Program-made: the position numbers and the translations under genes | Assembly (NCBI GenBank): GCA_030849075.1 | Contig: JASAOO010003395.1 | Span: 1-53,422 of the forward strand | DNA: 53,422 nucleotides | Origin: Zelonia costaricensis | Taxonomy: Eukaryota > Euglenozoa > Kinetoplastea > Trypanosomatida > Trypanosomatidae | Direction of reading: 5' to 3' | The notes under the pieces: model-generated | Told to the model about the DNA's origin: nothing | Databases searched by the model: none | The model's input: only the letters and a program-made list of their open reading frames with translations | In this document: positions 10,118 to 19,675 of the stretch, piece after piece | Layout of the letters: every line of letters begins with the position of its first letter | Position numbering within the stretch: position 1 is the first letter of the stretch

Positions 10118-13100
10118 ATGTCGCTGTCCTCCTCCCTCAGCACCTCCGGCATGCCACGCGGCGACGCCGAGGACAAGGGCGCTGCTCTCACATGGGTGCG
10201 GCAGTCCCTCGCGCAGCGCCGCAGCGTGCGGGCCGCGTCGGCAAACGCCGCCACCTCACGGGCGTCCCAGTCAGGGCCGCTCTCGCTCACCACGCATCGC
10301 TCCGTCGACTTCGACCTCAGCGGCGTCTGCGCGGCATCGATGCCATCGTCATCCGCCATGGCAGCCCCTGCAGCAGCGCCAGCGAGTATATGCGGCGCCA
10401 GTGAGCCCCTCTCTGCCGTCCACCGCATGCGCTACAGCCGCGCTGGTCTTGACGCTGGCCGCGGTGCACGCGCCAGCTCCGCCTTGGAGGGCGGCCTCCC
10501 CCTTTCGGGCAGCCCCGCGCCGTCTCTCGCCCCGTCGACGTCACCAGTCGCGGTCTCGTGGGTCCTGCAGCCGCCCCCGCCCTTTCACCTACCGTCTGCC
10601 CCAGCTCTGTCACCGTCGCTCGCTGCGGCGGCACCGGTCACGTCGCCCCCGCCCGCACGCCGTATCACCGTGTACGCCGGGTTCCTGCCCCACACACTCG
10701 ATGCGCACGACCTCGCCGCGGCGGTTTTTCCCAGGAGCTCCTCGACCACCACGCTCATCAGCGGCGCGGCAGGCAACTCGCGGTCAAACTCGCCCATGTC
10801 CCACGCATCCCAGGTCCCGCCGTCCCCACACGCCGTCTCGTCAGAGCTGAGCCATGACGCGCGCGGTGGCCTTCGCGCGGCGCCCTCGCAGCCGCGACCC
10901 CCGCGAGTCCACAGCAACAGCAACGCGCGACGCGGGACGGAGTTGTCGCTGCAGTATCCGCACGACACGTCCGCGTCCTCGGCCGTCAACTCGAACACCA
11001 CCACCACCACCGCAACGGCCGCTGGCACAACGATGATGACGATGGGCAGCAGCAGCAGCGGCGGCAGCCCGAAGCACTCGCGTGACGCCTACGATGAGAA
11101 TCTGGCAGAGGCGATGGTGTCGACCATGGCGCGCATGGTGGAGAGTGAGCGGCGCCGCGAGAGCTCGTCTGCGGCCGCGGCGGTGGGGGGCGCGGGCGGA
11201 GGCGTCGGCGGTACCTTCCTCTACCAGCCCTCGCCGCCGCCGCAGCCACCGCTCTCCCCACAGCAGCAGCATCAGCGGCGGCGCCCGTCACGGCGTCACG
11301 AGCCCACGCTGTACCCCAGCGGACCCAGCAGTCCAGCCCTCACGCTCGGGTCCGCCCAGAGCGGCGCGGGTGGTGGCGTGGATGCCGCAGCGTGGGACTC
11401 CACCAACACGCAGTCACCGCGCGGCGGCAGTCCTCTCACGCCCTTCACGCGGCACGCCGCCGAGGCGGCCGTGGCGGCGGCGGCGGCGGCGCGCCGCGGC
11501 GATGTCGCTGGCGTCCTTCGCGTCGACAACGCGCTGGTGGACGCGGACGGCGGCGTCAACGCGTCGTCCACCCGCGGGACACGCGGCGTCGTTTCGCGGC
11601 CGTCGGTCGTCTCGGCGGCCGTTTCGGTCCATCGCCTGCGTCGCCGCCACAGTCGCCGCGGGTCGAACGGAGCTGCCGCGGCCGGGAGCAGGAATGCAAA
11701 CCCCGTGTGGGCCAGCGAAGCGAGCTCCAGCGACGCCGACGCAGAGGAGCACGACGCCGACGCACCCGCAGCACGCGCGCCGCCGCGCTCGCGACTCTCC
11801 GCGACGACCACCGCCATTTGCCCCGTCCCCGTGGCGGCCGCACCCGCAGCCCCCATTGCAGGCACCCACGAGGGCACCACCTCCAAGAAGCGCACATCCC
11901 TGGCGGCGACGACGGGCACGTCCCCACGCGCCTCGCTCACCGCGTCCACTCTTGACGACGCGCCTCAGCTCTCGCATCATCAGCTGACCGACGCGTTCTA
12001 CTGCAGCTACAAGGGCGCCGACATGGCACGCGACGCGTATCGCTACTTCATCTCTCAACAGCAGCCACCGTCGATGCAGGAGCAGCAGCCACAGCGGCGA
12101 GGCACGGCAACGCAGCGCCCACCGAAGCATCCACGCCCGAGTCGGTCCGCCGGCCGCTCGACGAGCACCAGCGGCAGCATCGCGCAGGCACCGCGATCAG
12201 CCGCAGCAGCAGCAGCAGCAGTAGTAGCAGCAGCGTCTTCCACCACCGCACTCGATCCCGCGCTTGCCTCGCGCCGCGTGCCGACCATCTCCACCACATG
12301 CGCCTCGCTGCCTTCTGGCAGTGGTGCGGGTCGGCGAAGCGTGACCGTGGCGGCGGCGGGGGCACGCGCAGGGCGGGCCAACAACATCATCGCTCCTGCC
12401 GCCGCCTCCATCACGCACGCCGTGCCACCGCAAAGCGACCCCGCCGCCGTCGCCTTCGAGGCACCGTTGTGGCTCCGGAGTGGGGCCCCCTTGCACGCCC
12501 ACCATCAGCACCGGCCGTCGTCGTCTTCGTCGCCTGCGTCCGCGTCGGTCCCGATTCACGCGGCAGGGGGCGCCGGCAGCACATGGCGCACCCCGCTGCG
12601 CTCCGCATCGTCGTCTACGTCATCGTCGATGTCTGCATCGCTGCGGCACTCGCACGAGCTGCACCTGACGCAGCAGCAGCAGCAGCAGCGAACCTCCTCC
12701 TCTTCATCTAACTGGTCCTCGCCGCAGCCGCCCGACGTGCAGCCCCATCAGCGACCTCGCCGTCCATCGGCACCACACACGCCCGGCAGCAAAGACGCGC
12801 CGTCGCCACTGCCGGGCCTCCGGCGCCCCTCTCAGGCAAACCTCGATGAGCTGAGCAACGCAGCACTTTATCGGTGCGCCGCTGCACTCGACGCGAGCGG
12901 TACCAGCAGCGACGGCGATGTTGGGCACGCACGCAGGGCACCCTTGCAGGTGCCGCACCTCGAGGCGGATCTCCACGAGACGCAGAGGGCGACCGGTGCG
13001 GGTGCGGCGCGCCGGTCGAGTGCGCACGGCGTGGCGGAGGCTGACACACGCAGCGGGGACCGTCGCCCCAGCGCGCGCAGTCCCGGTGGGGACGGTCGCA

Positions 13101-13678
13101 AGTCGCCTGCCGTGCCTCCTCTCTCCGCCCTGGCGGTCTCTCTGACCACCGCCGCCGCCGGCCACCCCACGGGCGAGACCGTGGCGTGCCCTCGCGTTGC
13201 TGCCGCCGCCGCTGCTGCGTGTGCCGCGGACCTCAGCGCGCCGGCGCACCTCGCCCCGCTCGTCCCCGCAGCTGCCGGAAACGAGAACCGTGCGCGTCCT
13301 GCCACCGCACTAGCAGCGGCGGCGGCGGCGTCGGCAACAACAACGGAGAGGCCGGCGGCGATGAAGCCGGTGAAGCTCTCACGGCGGGTGTCCACGGCGG
13401 TGCCCGACGCGACCCGCACAGTCGGTGGGGTCGCCCCTTTCGCGGCGCAGTTGTCGGCACCTCAGGTGCAAGGGGGGAGAAGTGGCGAGGTGAGCGGCGG
13501 CGGCGGCTATGCCGGCGCGCGACGCGGAGCTGCCCCGTACGGCGACCTCGCCCCACCCTCGCATGCGACAGCGAGGGGCGCTGCCGCGGCAGATCGCATT
13601 CAAGCGCTCCTGTGGCGTTCTGTGTGCATCTTCGAGGAAGCGCAACAACAAGCTCAGCAGCAGTCGCTGCACCCGTGA
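10118..13678 (+). CDS. Large hypothetical protein rich in Ser, Ala, Arg and Gln (1,186 aa)
   Basis: I do not recognise a family. The protein is mostly low complexity: a Thr run near 293-300, Gln/Pro stretches near 370-390, Ala runs near 449-460 and 695-705, a short Gln run (codons at 12671-12688) followed by Ser, and an Ala-rich tail. Three islands look less random: an N-terminal stretch near 95-120 (RRITVYAGFLPHTLDAHDLA, near 185), a segment at about 613-648 containing LTDAFYCSYKGADMARDAYR, and the extreme C-terminus (ADRIQALLWRSVCIFEEAQQ), which looks like an amphipathic helix. No enzyme motif or membrane span is seen. GC-rich codon use supports the frame. Probably a largely disordered scaffold-type protein; no function can be assigned. 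Confidence 0.7.
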   Translation: MSLSSSLSTSGMPRGDAEDKGAALTWVRQSLAQRRSVRAASANAATSRASQSGPLSLTTHRSVDFDLSGVCAASMPSSSAMAAPAAAPASICGASEPLSAVHRMRYSRAGLDAGRGARASSALEGGLPLSGSPAPSLAPSTSPVAVSWVLQPPPPFHLPSAPALSPSLAAAAPVTSPPPARRITVYAGFLPHTLDAHDLAAAVFPRSSSTTTLISGAAGNSRSNSPMSHASQVPPSPHAVSSELSHDARGGLRAAPSQPRPPRVHSNSNARRGTELSLQYPHDTSASSAVNSNTTTTTATAAGTTMMTMGSSSSGGSPKHSRDAYDENLAEAMVSTMARMVESERRRESSSAAAAVGGAGGGVGGTFLYQPSPPPQPPLSPQQQHQRRRPSRRHEPTLYPSGPSSPALTLGSAQSGAGGGVDAAAWDSTNTQSPRGGSPLTPFTRHAAEAAVAAAAAARRGDVAGVLRVDNALVDADGGVNASSTRGTRGVVSRPSVVSAAVSVHRLRRRHSRRGSNGAAAAGSRNANPVWASEASSSDADAEEHDADAPAARAPPRSRLSATTTAICPVPVAAAPAAPIAGTHEGTTSKKRTSLAATTGTSPRASLTASTLDDAPQLSHHQLTDAFYCSYKGADMARDAYRYFISQQQPPSMQEQQPQRRGTATQRPPKHPRPSRSAGRSTSTSGSIAQAPRSAAAAAAAVVAAASSTTALDPALASRRVPTISTTCASLPSGSGAGRRSVTVAAAGARAGRANNIIAPAAASITHAVPPQSDPAAVAFEAPLWLRSGAPLHAHHQHRPSSSSSPASASVPIHAAGGAGSTWRTPLRSASSSTSSSMSASLRHSHELHLTQQQQQQRTSSSSSNWSSPQPPDVQPHQRPRRPSAPHTPGSKDAPSPLPGLRRPSQANLDELSNAALYRCAAALDASGTSSDGDVGHARRAPLQVPHLEADLHETQRATGAGAARRSSAHGVAEADTRSGDRRPSARSPGGDGRKSPAVPPLSALAVSLTTAAAGHPTGETVACPRVAAAAAAACAADLSAPAHLAPLVPAAAGNENRARPATALAAAAAASATTTERPAAMKPVKLSRRVSTAVPDATRTVGGVAPFAAQLSAPQVQGGRSGEVSGGGGYAGARRGAAPYGDLAPPSHATARGAAAADRIQALLWRSVCIFEEAQQQAQQQSLHP

Positions 13679-14477
13679 GAGGAGGCGACGCGTGGGCAAC
13701 GACTATCATAAAGCAGAAGAGAACTGCAGCGCATCGGTGTGAGTGCGTGTTCGGGTGCTCGTGTGTTGGTGATTGTGGGGAAGGGGAAAACGCTCTTGGA
13801 CGAGAGCTCATGTATACATCGATAGCTTGGTAGGCGAACTTGCATCGCGTTCGTGGGGGGGATGGGGGGTAGGTAACGTGGTCCTCGCCACGCCGCTGTG
13901 CCCCTCCCTCCCTTGCCCGCACCCTCGCAACCCAGCCCGGCCATCACCCCACCCACAACTGCCACCACCACCACACACACACACACACCGATGTGTCCTA
14001 CCGCCTCTCGCCATCAGCGCGTCCCGTGTGCGTACACCCATCAAACGGATGCGGAGGAAGAAAAATGGAGCGCGAGTGCGCTGGCGGGCACATCGACGGG
14101 GAAAGACGTCCGCTCGCCCTCGCAGCTGTTCGTGCGCTTGCAGGGTGGCACCCACGACGCCCTCACATGGGGGTGGGGTCGCGCACGTGGAGGCTCCGTG
14201 TTGGGGCGCCCTCGCACTGTGAAGCTGAACCGATGTGCCTCGCTCGCCTTCACGCGTCTCGTGTCCACCACTGCCCTCCCACTCCATCACCCCGCTCTCT
14301 CCACACACACGCCACGTCCATCTCCATCACTGCTTGTGAATACACGCGAGAGTGCCACCACGCACGTTCGCCAGCTTCCTTCGTTTACGCCCCTCCCCCT
14401 CCCACGCCTTCATCGACGAGAAGAACGAATAACAGCACCACCTCCCTTCCCTGCCCCCATCACATCACCCAACCACG
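13679..14477 (+). other. Intergenic region of 0.8 kb
   Basis: No gene. It holds a short CA run (about 13974-13989), C-rich tracts, and the processing signals of the next gene. Confidence 0.6.
14375..14420 (+). promoter_or_regulatory. Candidate polypyrimidine tract and acceptor AG for the first PLAC8 gene
   Basis: A C/T-rich tract (14375-14410) is followed by AG at 14419-14420. ATG 14478 is the first ATG downstream, giving a 5' UTR of about 57 nt. Confidence 0.5.
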
Positions 14478-15230
14478 ATGCAGCAGACCCCCAACCCCAA
14501 CGTCCAGGCAGCCACGGTGCTGAGCTTCGGTGACGACCACAATGAGGCCGCCTACCCCGCTGCCACCGCCGTTGCGATGCCGGTGACCGCAACGGCGGTG
14601 CAGGGCCTCGACTACAACGCTGCTGCCGCTCTGGAACAGCCTCCGCCGGAAGAGCACCTCAGCAATGCGGTGACGAAGGGCAAGGCAGCCGACGCAGCTC
14701 CCGGCTACCCGCAGCAGCCGTACGCCGAGGGTGAGCACGCCGCGGTGGAGCAGTCCCAGCTCGACTTCAGAAGTGGCATCTGTGACTGCACCCAGAGCGG
14801 GGTGATCTGCTGCGACGCGTATTGGTGCACGTACTGCCTCGCCAGCGCGCACCACAACTTCCTGATGAACGAGACAGAGGGCGTGTACGCGCCGGTGTGC
14901 TGCGGGCTGCTGTGCGTCGACCTCGGCCTCTCCGCGCTGTGGCCGTACATTCCGAGTTCGGTGTACTTCCACACGTGCGCGATGCGCGGGGCGCTGCGCC
15001 GCCGCTACAACATCCACAACCCGACCTACCCCACTGCTGACAGTTCGACTGACAGGTGCGGTAGCGGGTGCGATAGGGAGTCCCTTCTGGACTGCCTGGC
15101 TGTCGCCTTCTGCCTCTCGTGCGTCATCGCTCAGCATCAGCGCGAGATCCTCCACCACGGCGAGTGGTGTGGTGGCGTCTTCAGCACCCGCGACTCCCTC
15201 CAGGTGCCGAGCCAGGTGCACACCGTGTAG
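14478..15230 (+). CDS. PLAC8-family cysteine-rich protein (250 aa; ama1-like in Leishmania naming)
   Basis: The PLAC8 domain spans about residues 97-225. It opens with FRSGICDCTQSGVICCDAYW, continues through a Cys-rich hydrophobic section (YCLASAHHNF, then VCCGLLCVDLG), has the typical basic RRRYNI at 174-179, and ends with the hallmark Cys block followed by IAQHQREI (217-224). Proteins of this family are usually small membrane-associated or membrane-spanning proteins; plant and fungal members affect cell size, cadmium or calcium handling. From memory, Leishmania members are annotated ama1 (unrelated to the apicomplexan invasion antigen AMA1). The first 95 residues are Ala/Pro/Gln-rich and probably disordered. 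ATG 14478 is the first ATG after the acceptor candidate. The next gene is a paralogue, so this is a tandem pair. Substrate or cellular role is not shown by the sequence. Confidence 0.85.
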   Translation: MQQTPNPNVQAATVLSFGDDHNEAAYPAATAVAMPVTATAVQGLDYNAAAALEQPPPEEHLSNAVTKGKAADAAPGYPQQPYAEGEHAAVEQSQLDFRSGICDCTQSGVICCDAYWCTYCLASAHHNFLMNETEGVYAPVCCGLLCVDLGLSALWPYIPSSVYFHTCAMRGALRRRYNIHNPTYPTADSSTDRCGSGCDRESLLDCLAVAFCLSCVIAQHQREILHHGEWCGGVFSTRDSLQVPSQVHTV

Positions 15231-15573
15231 CTTTCATATGTGTGTGTGGTGGATGGTTGCGTGGGTGAGGGTTGTGGCGGGGAGGGAGGGTGCTGTGAGT
15301 CTTCTCCGTCCAGGGGTCGTGTTGATGCTCTCTTCTCCTCCCTCTCTCTATGGGAGCCGCATCCTCGGCCATCATGGGGGTCGACGCTCATGTGCTTTTA
15401 TACGATGTTCTCGTTGGGTTAGTCTTTTTTCCCTCTCTGTCGCTTTGAGTGTGTGTGTGTGTGTGTGGTTGCACGTGTGCGTGTGTGTGTACGCTCGTGG
15501 AGGGTGACGCACGCCGCTTGCGGACGCTCTTGGCGTGCCTCGTCTCCTTCCTCCGTCCACTGCCGCTTACGCT

Positions 15574-15621
15574 CACCACCACGACCACGACCACGACCAC
15601 CACCACCACCACCATCACCAC
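15574..15621. repeat. ACC/ACG trinucleotide repeat
   Basis: About sixteen imperfect CAC/GAC-type units in the spacer between the two PLAC8 genes. Confidence 0.8.
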
Positions 15622-17544
15622 GGCCCTCCGCCCTCCGCTCCATCCCCACCACCACCGTCGTCTTCTCTTTTCGCCCTCCCCACCTTCTCTCTCTCTTTCC
15701 GTGTGTCTGCGTGTGTCGTGATCCGTAGCTTCAGTTGCCTGACTCCCCCCCCCCTCCCCCCCGCGCTTGTGCGTCTCCCACCATTACTTCTGTTCTCTCT
15801 CTCCCCCCCTCCCACTCTCCCACTCTCCTGTGCTTGTGATTGTCCTCCTTCTATGATCGGTACTCTGCGGCTACCTCCACAACACCGCCTCGACCCCCCC
15901 CTCCCCCCCGAACTCTTCCCTGCCTCTTGTTGAGGTGCCAGCCGCGTCACTCACGCCTACCCTCTTGTGCACGTATGCGTGCGTGGGTGTGTGTGTGTGT
16001 GTGGAACAGGCATTACACGGCAGGCAGCACGCGAAGACTGCAGAATGAATGACACTGGTTCCTCCCTCCCCCCCCACACACACACGAGGGAAACTGGCGC
16101 CCGCCGAGGGCATCAATAGCGTCCCGCGCCGAGAAGCGGTGCGCGTGGGTGAGGAGGGTGCGGGCGAGGCACGACTCGTGTTTCGTGTTGATGAGTGCAT
16201 CGCCGTGGACATATCCTCTTCTACGTCATTTCGGTTTTGTGTTGTCCACCGAGTCCGAGCAGCAAACAAAAAGAAAAAAAACGCAAACGAAGACGCAGCG
16301 ACGCGGCGGGCAAAAGGAAAAAAAAAGCGTGTGTGAAACCTCAAATCTGCATGCCATCACGATAGAAGCAGCAGCAGCAGCAGCACGCATTCCGGCTCTC
16401 AGTCGACGCGGGCAGATCCTTACGTCAGTTTTTGGGCGTGTGCGTTTGTTGCGTACGCGCAAGCATACGCACATTGGCATCGGACTCGCGTACACGCGCA
16501 TCGAACCTGGCAGCCTCCTGGCGCCTCAGCTTTGCTGACGTTGGTGCTTTCTCGCTGCTCGCCACTGCCTTTGGCGTGGACGCGCGTGTTTCTGTGTGTG
16601 TGTGTGTGTGCGTGTGTGTATGTGTGTGCGTGTGCCGACGCGCGTGCCACGCGGAGCTGCGCCTGCAGCTTCTGAAGGGAAAAGGGGGTGTGCAGCTGCT
16701 CACTGCACAGCCATGCCTTGCCTTGTCGCCTTGCTTGCATCTATCTCACCCACTCTCTCTCCTCTCACGTCCCCCCCCCCCTCCCCGTCATACACGCACA
16801 CACATTCACGCGTCACTGCCCCTGCAGCATGAGAGCAGTCCAGTAGCACCTCCATCACCGTTAGTATCAGCATCAACGGCGGCAGCACTGTCGCTCTCTC
16901 GCGTTTAACTTGTAGGATTGCCTCGTTGCCCTTGTCCAGTTGCTTCTGTCCTCTTTTCCTTCTCCTCTTTCCCAATCATTCACCCACCTCCCGCTTGGCT
17001 CACCCTTCCCCCCCCCACCCGCCGCAGTTCTTCCGTGTGCACCTGACCTCGTCGACGTCCCCAGCTCCTCATACGTCCGTGTAAGCGCTGTTATCGGCTG
17101 CGCGAACCATCTCTTGCACACACACACACACACACACGCGCCCGTCAGGATCGTGACGCACAGTTGCACGCCAGAGCGCGCTGGCGAATCTGCAGCGACG
17201 GGTGTTGTGAAAGGCCAGCGAACGATTCGAGCTCCTTCGCTCTCTCTTGGTTTCTCCTTCTCCTTCCCCAGCTCTGCACTGCGTGTGCGTGGACGTGGAC
17301 AGCGCGCGAGGCATCCGCGGCACCACAGGCACTCTCTCCCGCTCTCTCTCTCTGAGTTGTGTGAGAAAAGACGGAGAGGGTACCCCTTAATACCCTGTTG
17401 CTTGCCGGAGTCGAACACGGATGCTTCGCGCATCATCGCACACGCATACAGCGACGCACATACGCAGAGAGACCCACAATTCGCGAAGTCGCGATTGCAT
17501 CTCACTCTTGCTCCCCTAAACCCCTATCTCCCTCGTCTGTCCAG

Positions 17545-17572
<28 letters not shown>
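17545..17572. repeat. (GT)14 microsatellite
   Basis: Fourteen perfect GT units, about 30 bp upstream of the acceptor candidates of the second PLAC8 gene. Confidence 0.9.
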
Positions 17573-17575
<3 letters not shown>

Positions 17576-17613
17576 GCTCTATCGTGACCGGCTTCTCGTC
17601 TAGCTTTCCCTAG
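17571..17613 (+). promoter_or_regulatory. Candidate pyrimidine tract and acceptor AGs for the second PLAC8 gene
   Basis: A T/C-rich stretch contains AG at 17602-17603 and 17612-17613. The first ATG downstream is 17651, giving a 5' UTR of about 38-48 nt. Confidence 0.45.
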
Positions 17614-17650
17614 CCGCATCATCGCATTGCCCAGCTGGGCAACTCGCAGC

Positions 17651-19675
17651 ATGTCCTCCCCGCACAACCGCAGCACACCGGGCGCGCCTTCTCCCCAGCC
17701 CTCCCCTCCGCCACAGACGCAGGCCGCGTCAGCACAGCGCGGCGCCTACGTGGTGCCTCAGACCGTCGTCCACACGCCGGCGAGTGCCGCGGCGCTGGAG
17801 ATGCAGGGAGTGCCGATGGCCTACCGCCAGCAGGATGGGACGGAGCGGCCGCCTCCCGTGATCGATGAGGTGCACCACCGCGCGTATATTCCTACGGAAG
17901 GCGACGGGGCGGGGCGCACCACGCCGATGCCGGGTGGCGCCGCGAGTGTGGGGACGCCCACGGCCCACACCCCCTCCGCGCGCAGCTCCGGAACCCCCCA
18001 CGGACCGCCGCTGCCTGTTCCCACCACAGCGATGCCTCGTGAGGGGAGCTCGTACGCCGGCGGGCCCGCGGGCAGCGCGCCGGGGAGTCACAACTCGCGC
18101 AGCGACAGCAACGCCAACAGCGGCAGCGCCGCCAGCGCGTTCGCACCGGTGGTGAAGCCGGTCATGCTGCCCTCTGCGCGCTTCAGCCAGTACTCGCAGA
18201 ATCCCGCCCGCGATGAGAGCCGACCCGCAGCGGGTGATGCGTCGCTGAACGAGTCGTACACGTCGGCGCGGTACATCTCTGCAACTACAGGGCAACCCAT
18301 GGGCCCAGCGGTTGCACCACCACCGCCACCACCCGCGGCGACGGCGGCGAGTGCAGCGTCGCACTCTCCCATCGACTCCTACGCGCAGCGACTCCTCTTC
18401 CAGCAGCAACAAGCGCTGCAGCCCCCGATGCCCGTGTACCACACCGCTGCCGGCGTGCACCAGTACTCGCACATGAACAGCTACCACCCGCCGTCGGTGC
18501 CGGGCAGTCAGGTCGGGGGCGGCGCGGTGCCGAGCCCTTACTTCCAGCAGCTACAGCAGGGGATGCCCTACAGTAATGCGCCGTACACGGCGCAGCAGCC
18601 CATGTACATGGACACTAGCGTCTCGATGGCAAACCCCCTGCCGCCTCCACCGCCGGCCACCCCTGCCGTCGCGCCCTCCCCACTGTGGCACACGGGCATC
18701 TTCGGGCTTGCGACCGACGTGCCCTCCGCAATCGACGCGTTGCTGTGCGTGTACTGCATCAGCAGCACGCACTTCAATGCGGTGTACCGCAGCGAGGAGG
18801 GCATGTTCGCGCCGATCGCGTTCGCGCTGTGCTGTTGCGACCTGTGCTGGTGCTCGGAGATGTTCCCGATCATCACGCCTTTGTCCTGCGTCACGATTCA
18901 CACGTTCCTCATCCGGCGCGAGCTGCGACGGCGCTACGGGCTTGTAGGGAACGTGCTGCTCGTGCGCAACACGGAGGAGGCCGTGGTGGAGCCGGCAGCC
19001 GAGATGCGGGAGGGGGAGCCCGATGCCAATGCGGAGAGCCGTGAGGTGAACGCACCGGCGGTGGAGGGCGAGCACCCGGCGACGGCGGGTGCGTTGGCAG
19101 GTGTGACGACGTCGGCGTGTGGGCCTCGTCGCATGAGCGACCCAAAGTCCTCGGGCGGCAGCGCTGCATCTCCCTCGCACTTGGCGCGCATGAGTGAGTT
19201 GACCGTTGACGTTACCGACTCGGCCGTGCGTGCTGACGCGCCGGCGCAGGACGGGGCGACCGCGGCCGCAACGACGATCACGCCGATACCAGCAGAGACA
19301 GCGGCAACCGTCACCACCAGTACCACATCCCCGACCACAGTGGAAGCCGCGCGCGGTCCGACGTGCTGGCAGCGCTTCATGGCCAACGAGTTCCTGATCA
19401 GCGTCGTCGTGGATCTCTTGGTGTCGTGTCTGTGCGTGCCGTGTGCGGTGGCGCAGCATCACCGAGAGATGACGATGCGTGGGGAGTGGCCTGGCGACGC
19501 GGTCGTGTCGCGCGGCAACTTCATGCTGCGGCGCCCAGGGCTGCGGGCGGAGCGGGGTGGGGCTGACCAACAGCAGCAGCAGCAGCAGTGGGCTACGGAC
19601 ATCGCGGTGGTGCCCGTGCCTACTGCCTCCGCGCCGGGCGGCACCGACCCCGCATCGCTGACGCGTATGACCTGA
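17651..19675 (+). CDS. PLAC8-family protein with long disordered N-terminus and split domain (674 aa)
   Basis: Residues 1-340 are Pro/Ser/Ala/Gln-rich with poly-Pro runs. The first part of a PLAC8 domain follows at about 342-436: WHTGIFGLATDVPSAIDALL, then YCISSTHFNAVY, a Cys-rich FALCCCDLCWC and the basic RRELRRRYGL near 420-429. An acidic, Thr/Ala-rich insertion of about 135 residues comes next. The second half of the domain (about 572-625) has a hydrophobic Cys stretch and AQHHREMTMRGEW, matching AQHQREI in the neighbour at 14478. In that neighbour the corresponding spacer is only about 20 residues. The frame is open a little upstream but without ATG; ATG 17651 follows acceptor AGs closely. 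A short Gln run (19570-19587) precedes the tail. The role is unknown beyond family membership; the insertion looks like low-complexity expansion rather than an added domain. Confidence 0.85.
   Translation: MSSPHNRSTPGAPSPQPSPPPQTQAASAQRGAYVVPQTVVHTPASAAALEMQGVPMAYRQQDGTERPPPVIDEVHHRAYIPTEGDGAGRTTPMPGGAASVGTPTAHTPSARSSGTPHGPPLPVPTTAMPREGSSYAGGPAGSAPGSHNSRSDSNANSGSAASAFAPVVKPVMLPSARFSQYSQNPARDESRPAAGDASLNESYTSARYISATTGQPMGPAVAPPPPPPAATAASAASHSPIDSYAQRLLFQQQQALQPPMPVYHTAAGVHQYSHMNSYHPPSVPGSQVGGGAVPSPYFQQLQQGMPYSNAPYTAQQPMYMDTSVSMANPLPPPPPATPAVAPSPLWHTGIFGLATDVPSAIDALLCVYCISSTHFNAVYRSEEGMFAPIAFALCCCDLCWCSEMFPIITPLSCVTIHTFLIRRELRRRYGLVGNVLLVRNTEEAVVEPAAEMREGEPDANAESREVNAPAVEGEHPATAGALAGVTTSACGPRRMSDPKSSGGSAASPSHLARMSELTVDVTDSAVRADAPAQDGATAAATTITPIPAETAATVTTSTTSPTTVEAARGPTCWQRFMANEFLISVVVDLLVSCLCVPCAVAQHHREMTMRGEWPGDAVVSRGNFMLRRPGLRAERGGADQQQQQQQWATDIAVVPVPTASAPGGTDPASLTRMT

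Larger units (their letters stand above)
15231..17650 (+). other. Intergenic region of 2.4 kb
   Basis: No supported gene. TG runs follow the stop (15239-15247, 15449-15467), an ACC/ACG trinucleotide tract lies at 15574-15621, another TG block lies at about 16593-16631, and (GT)14 lies at 17545-17572. Pyrimidine tracts are frequent. Confidence 0.6.
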
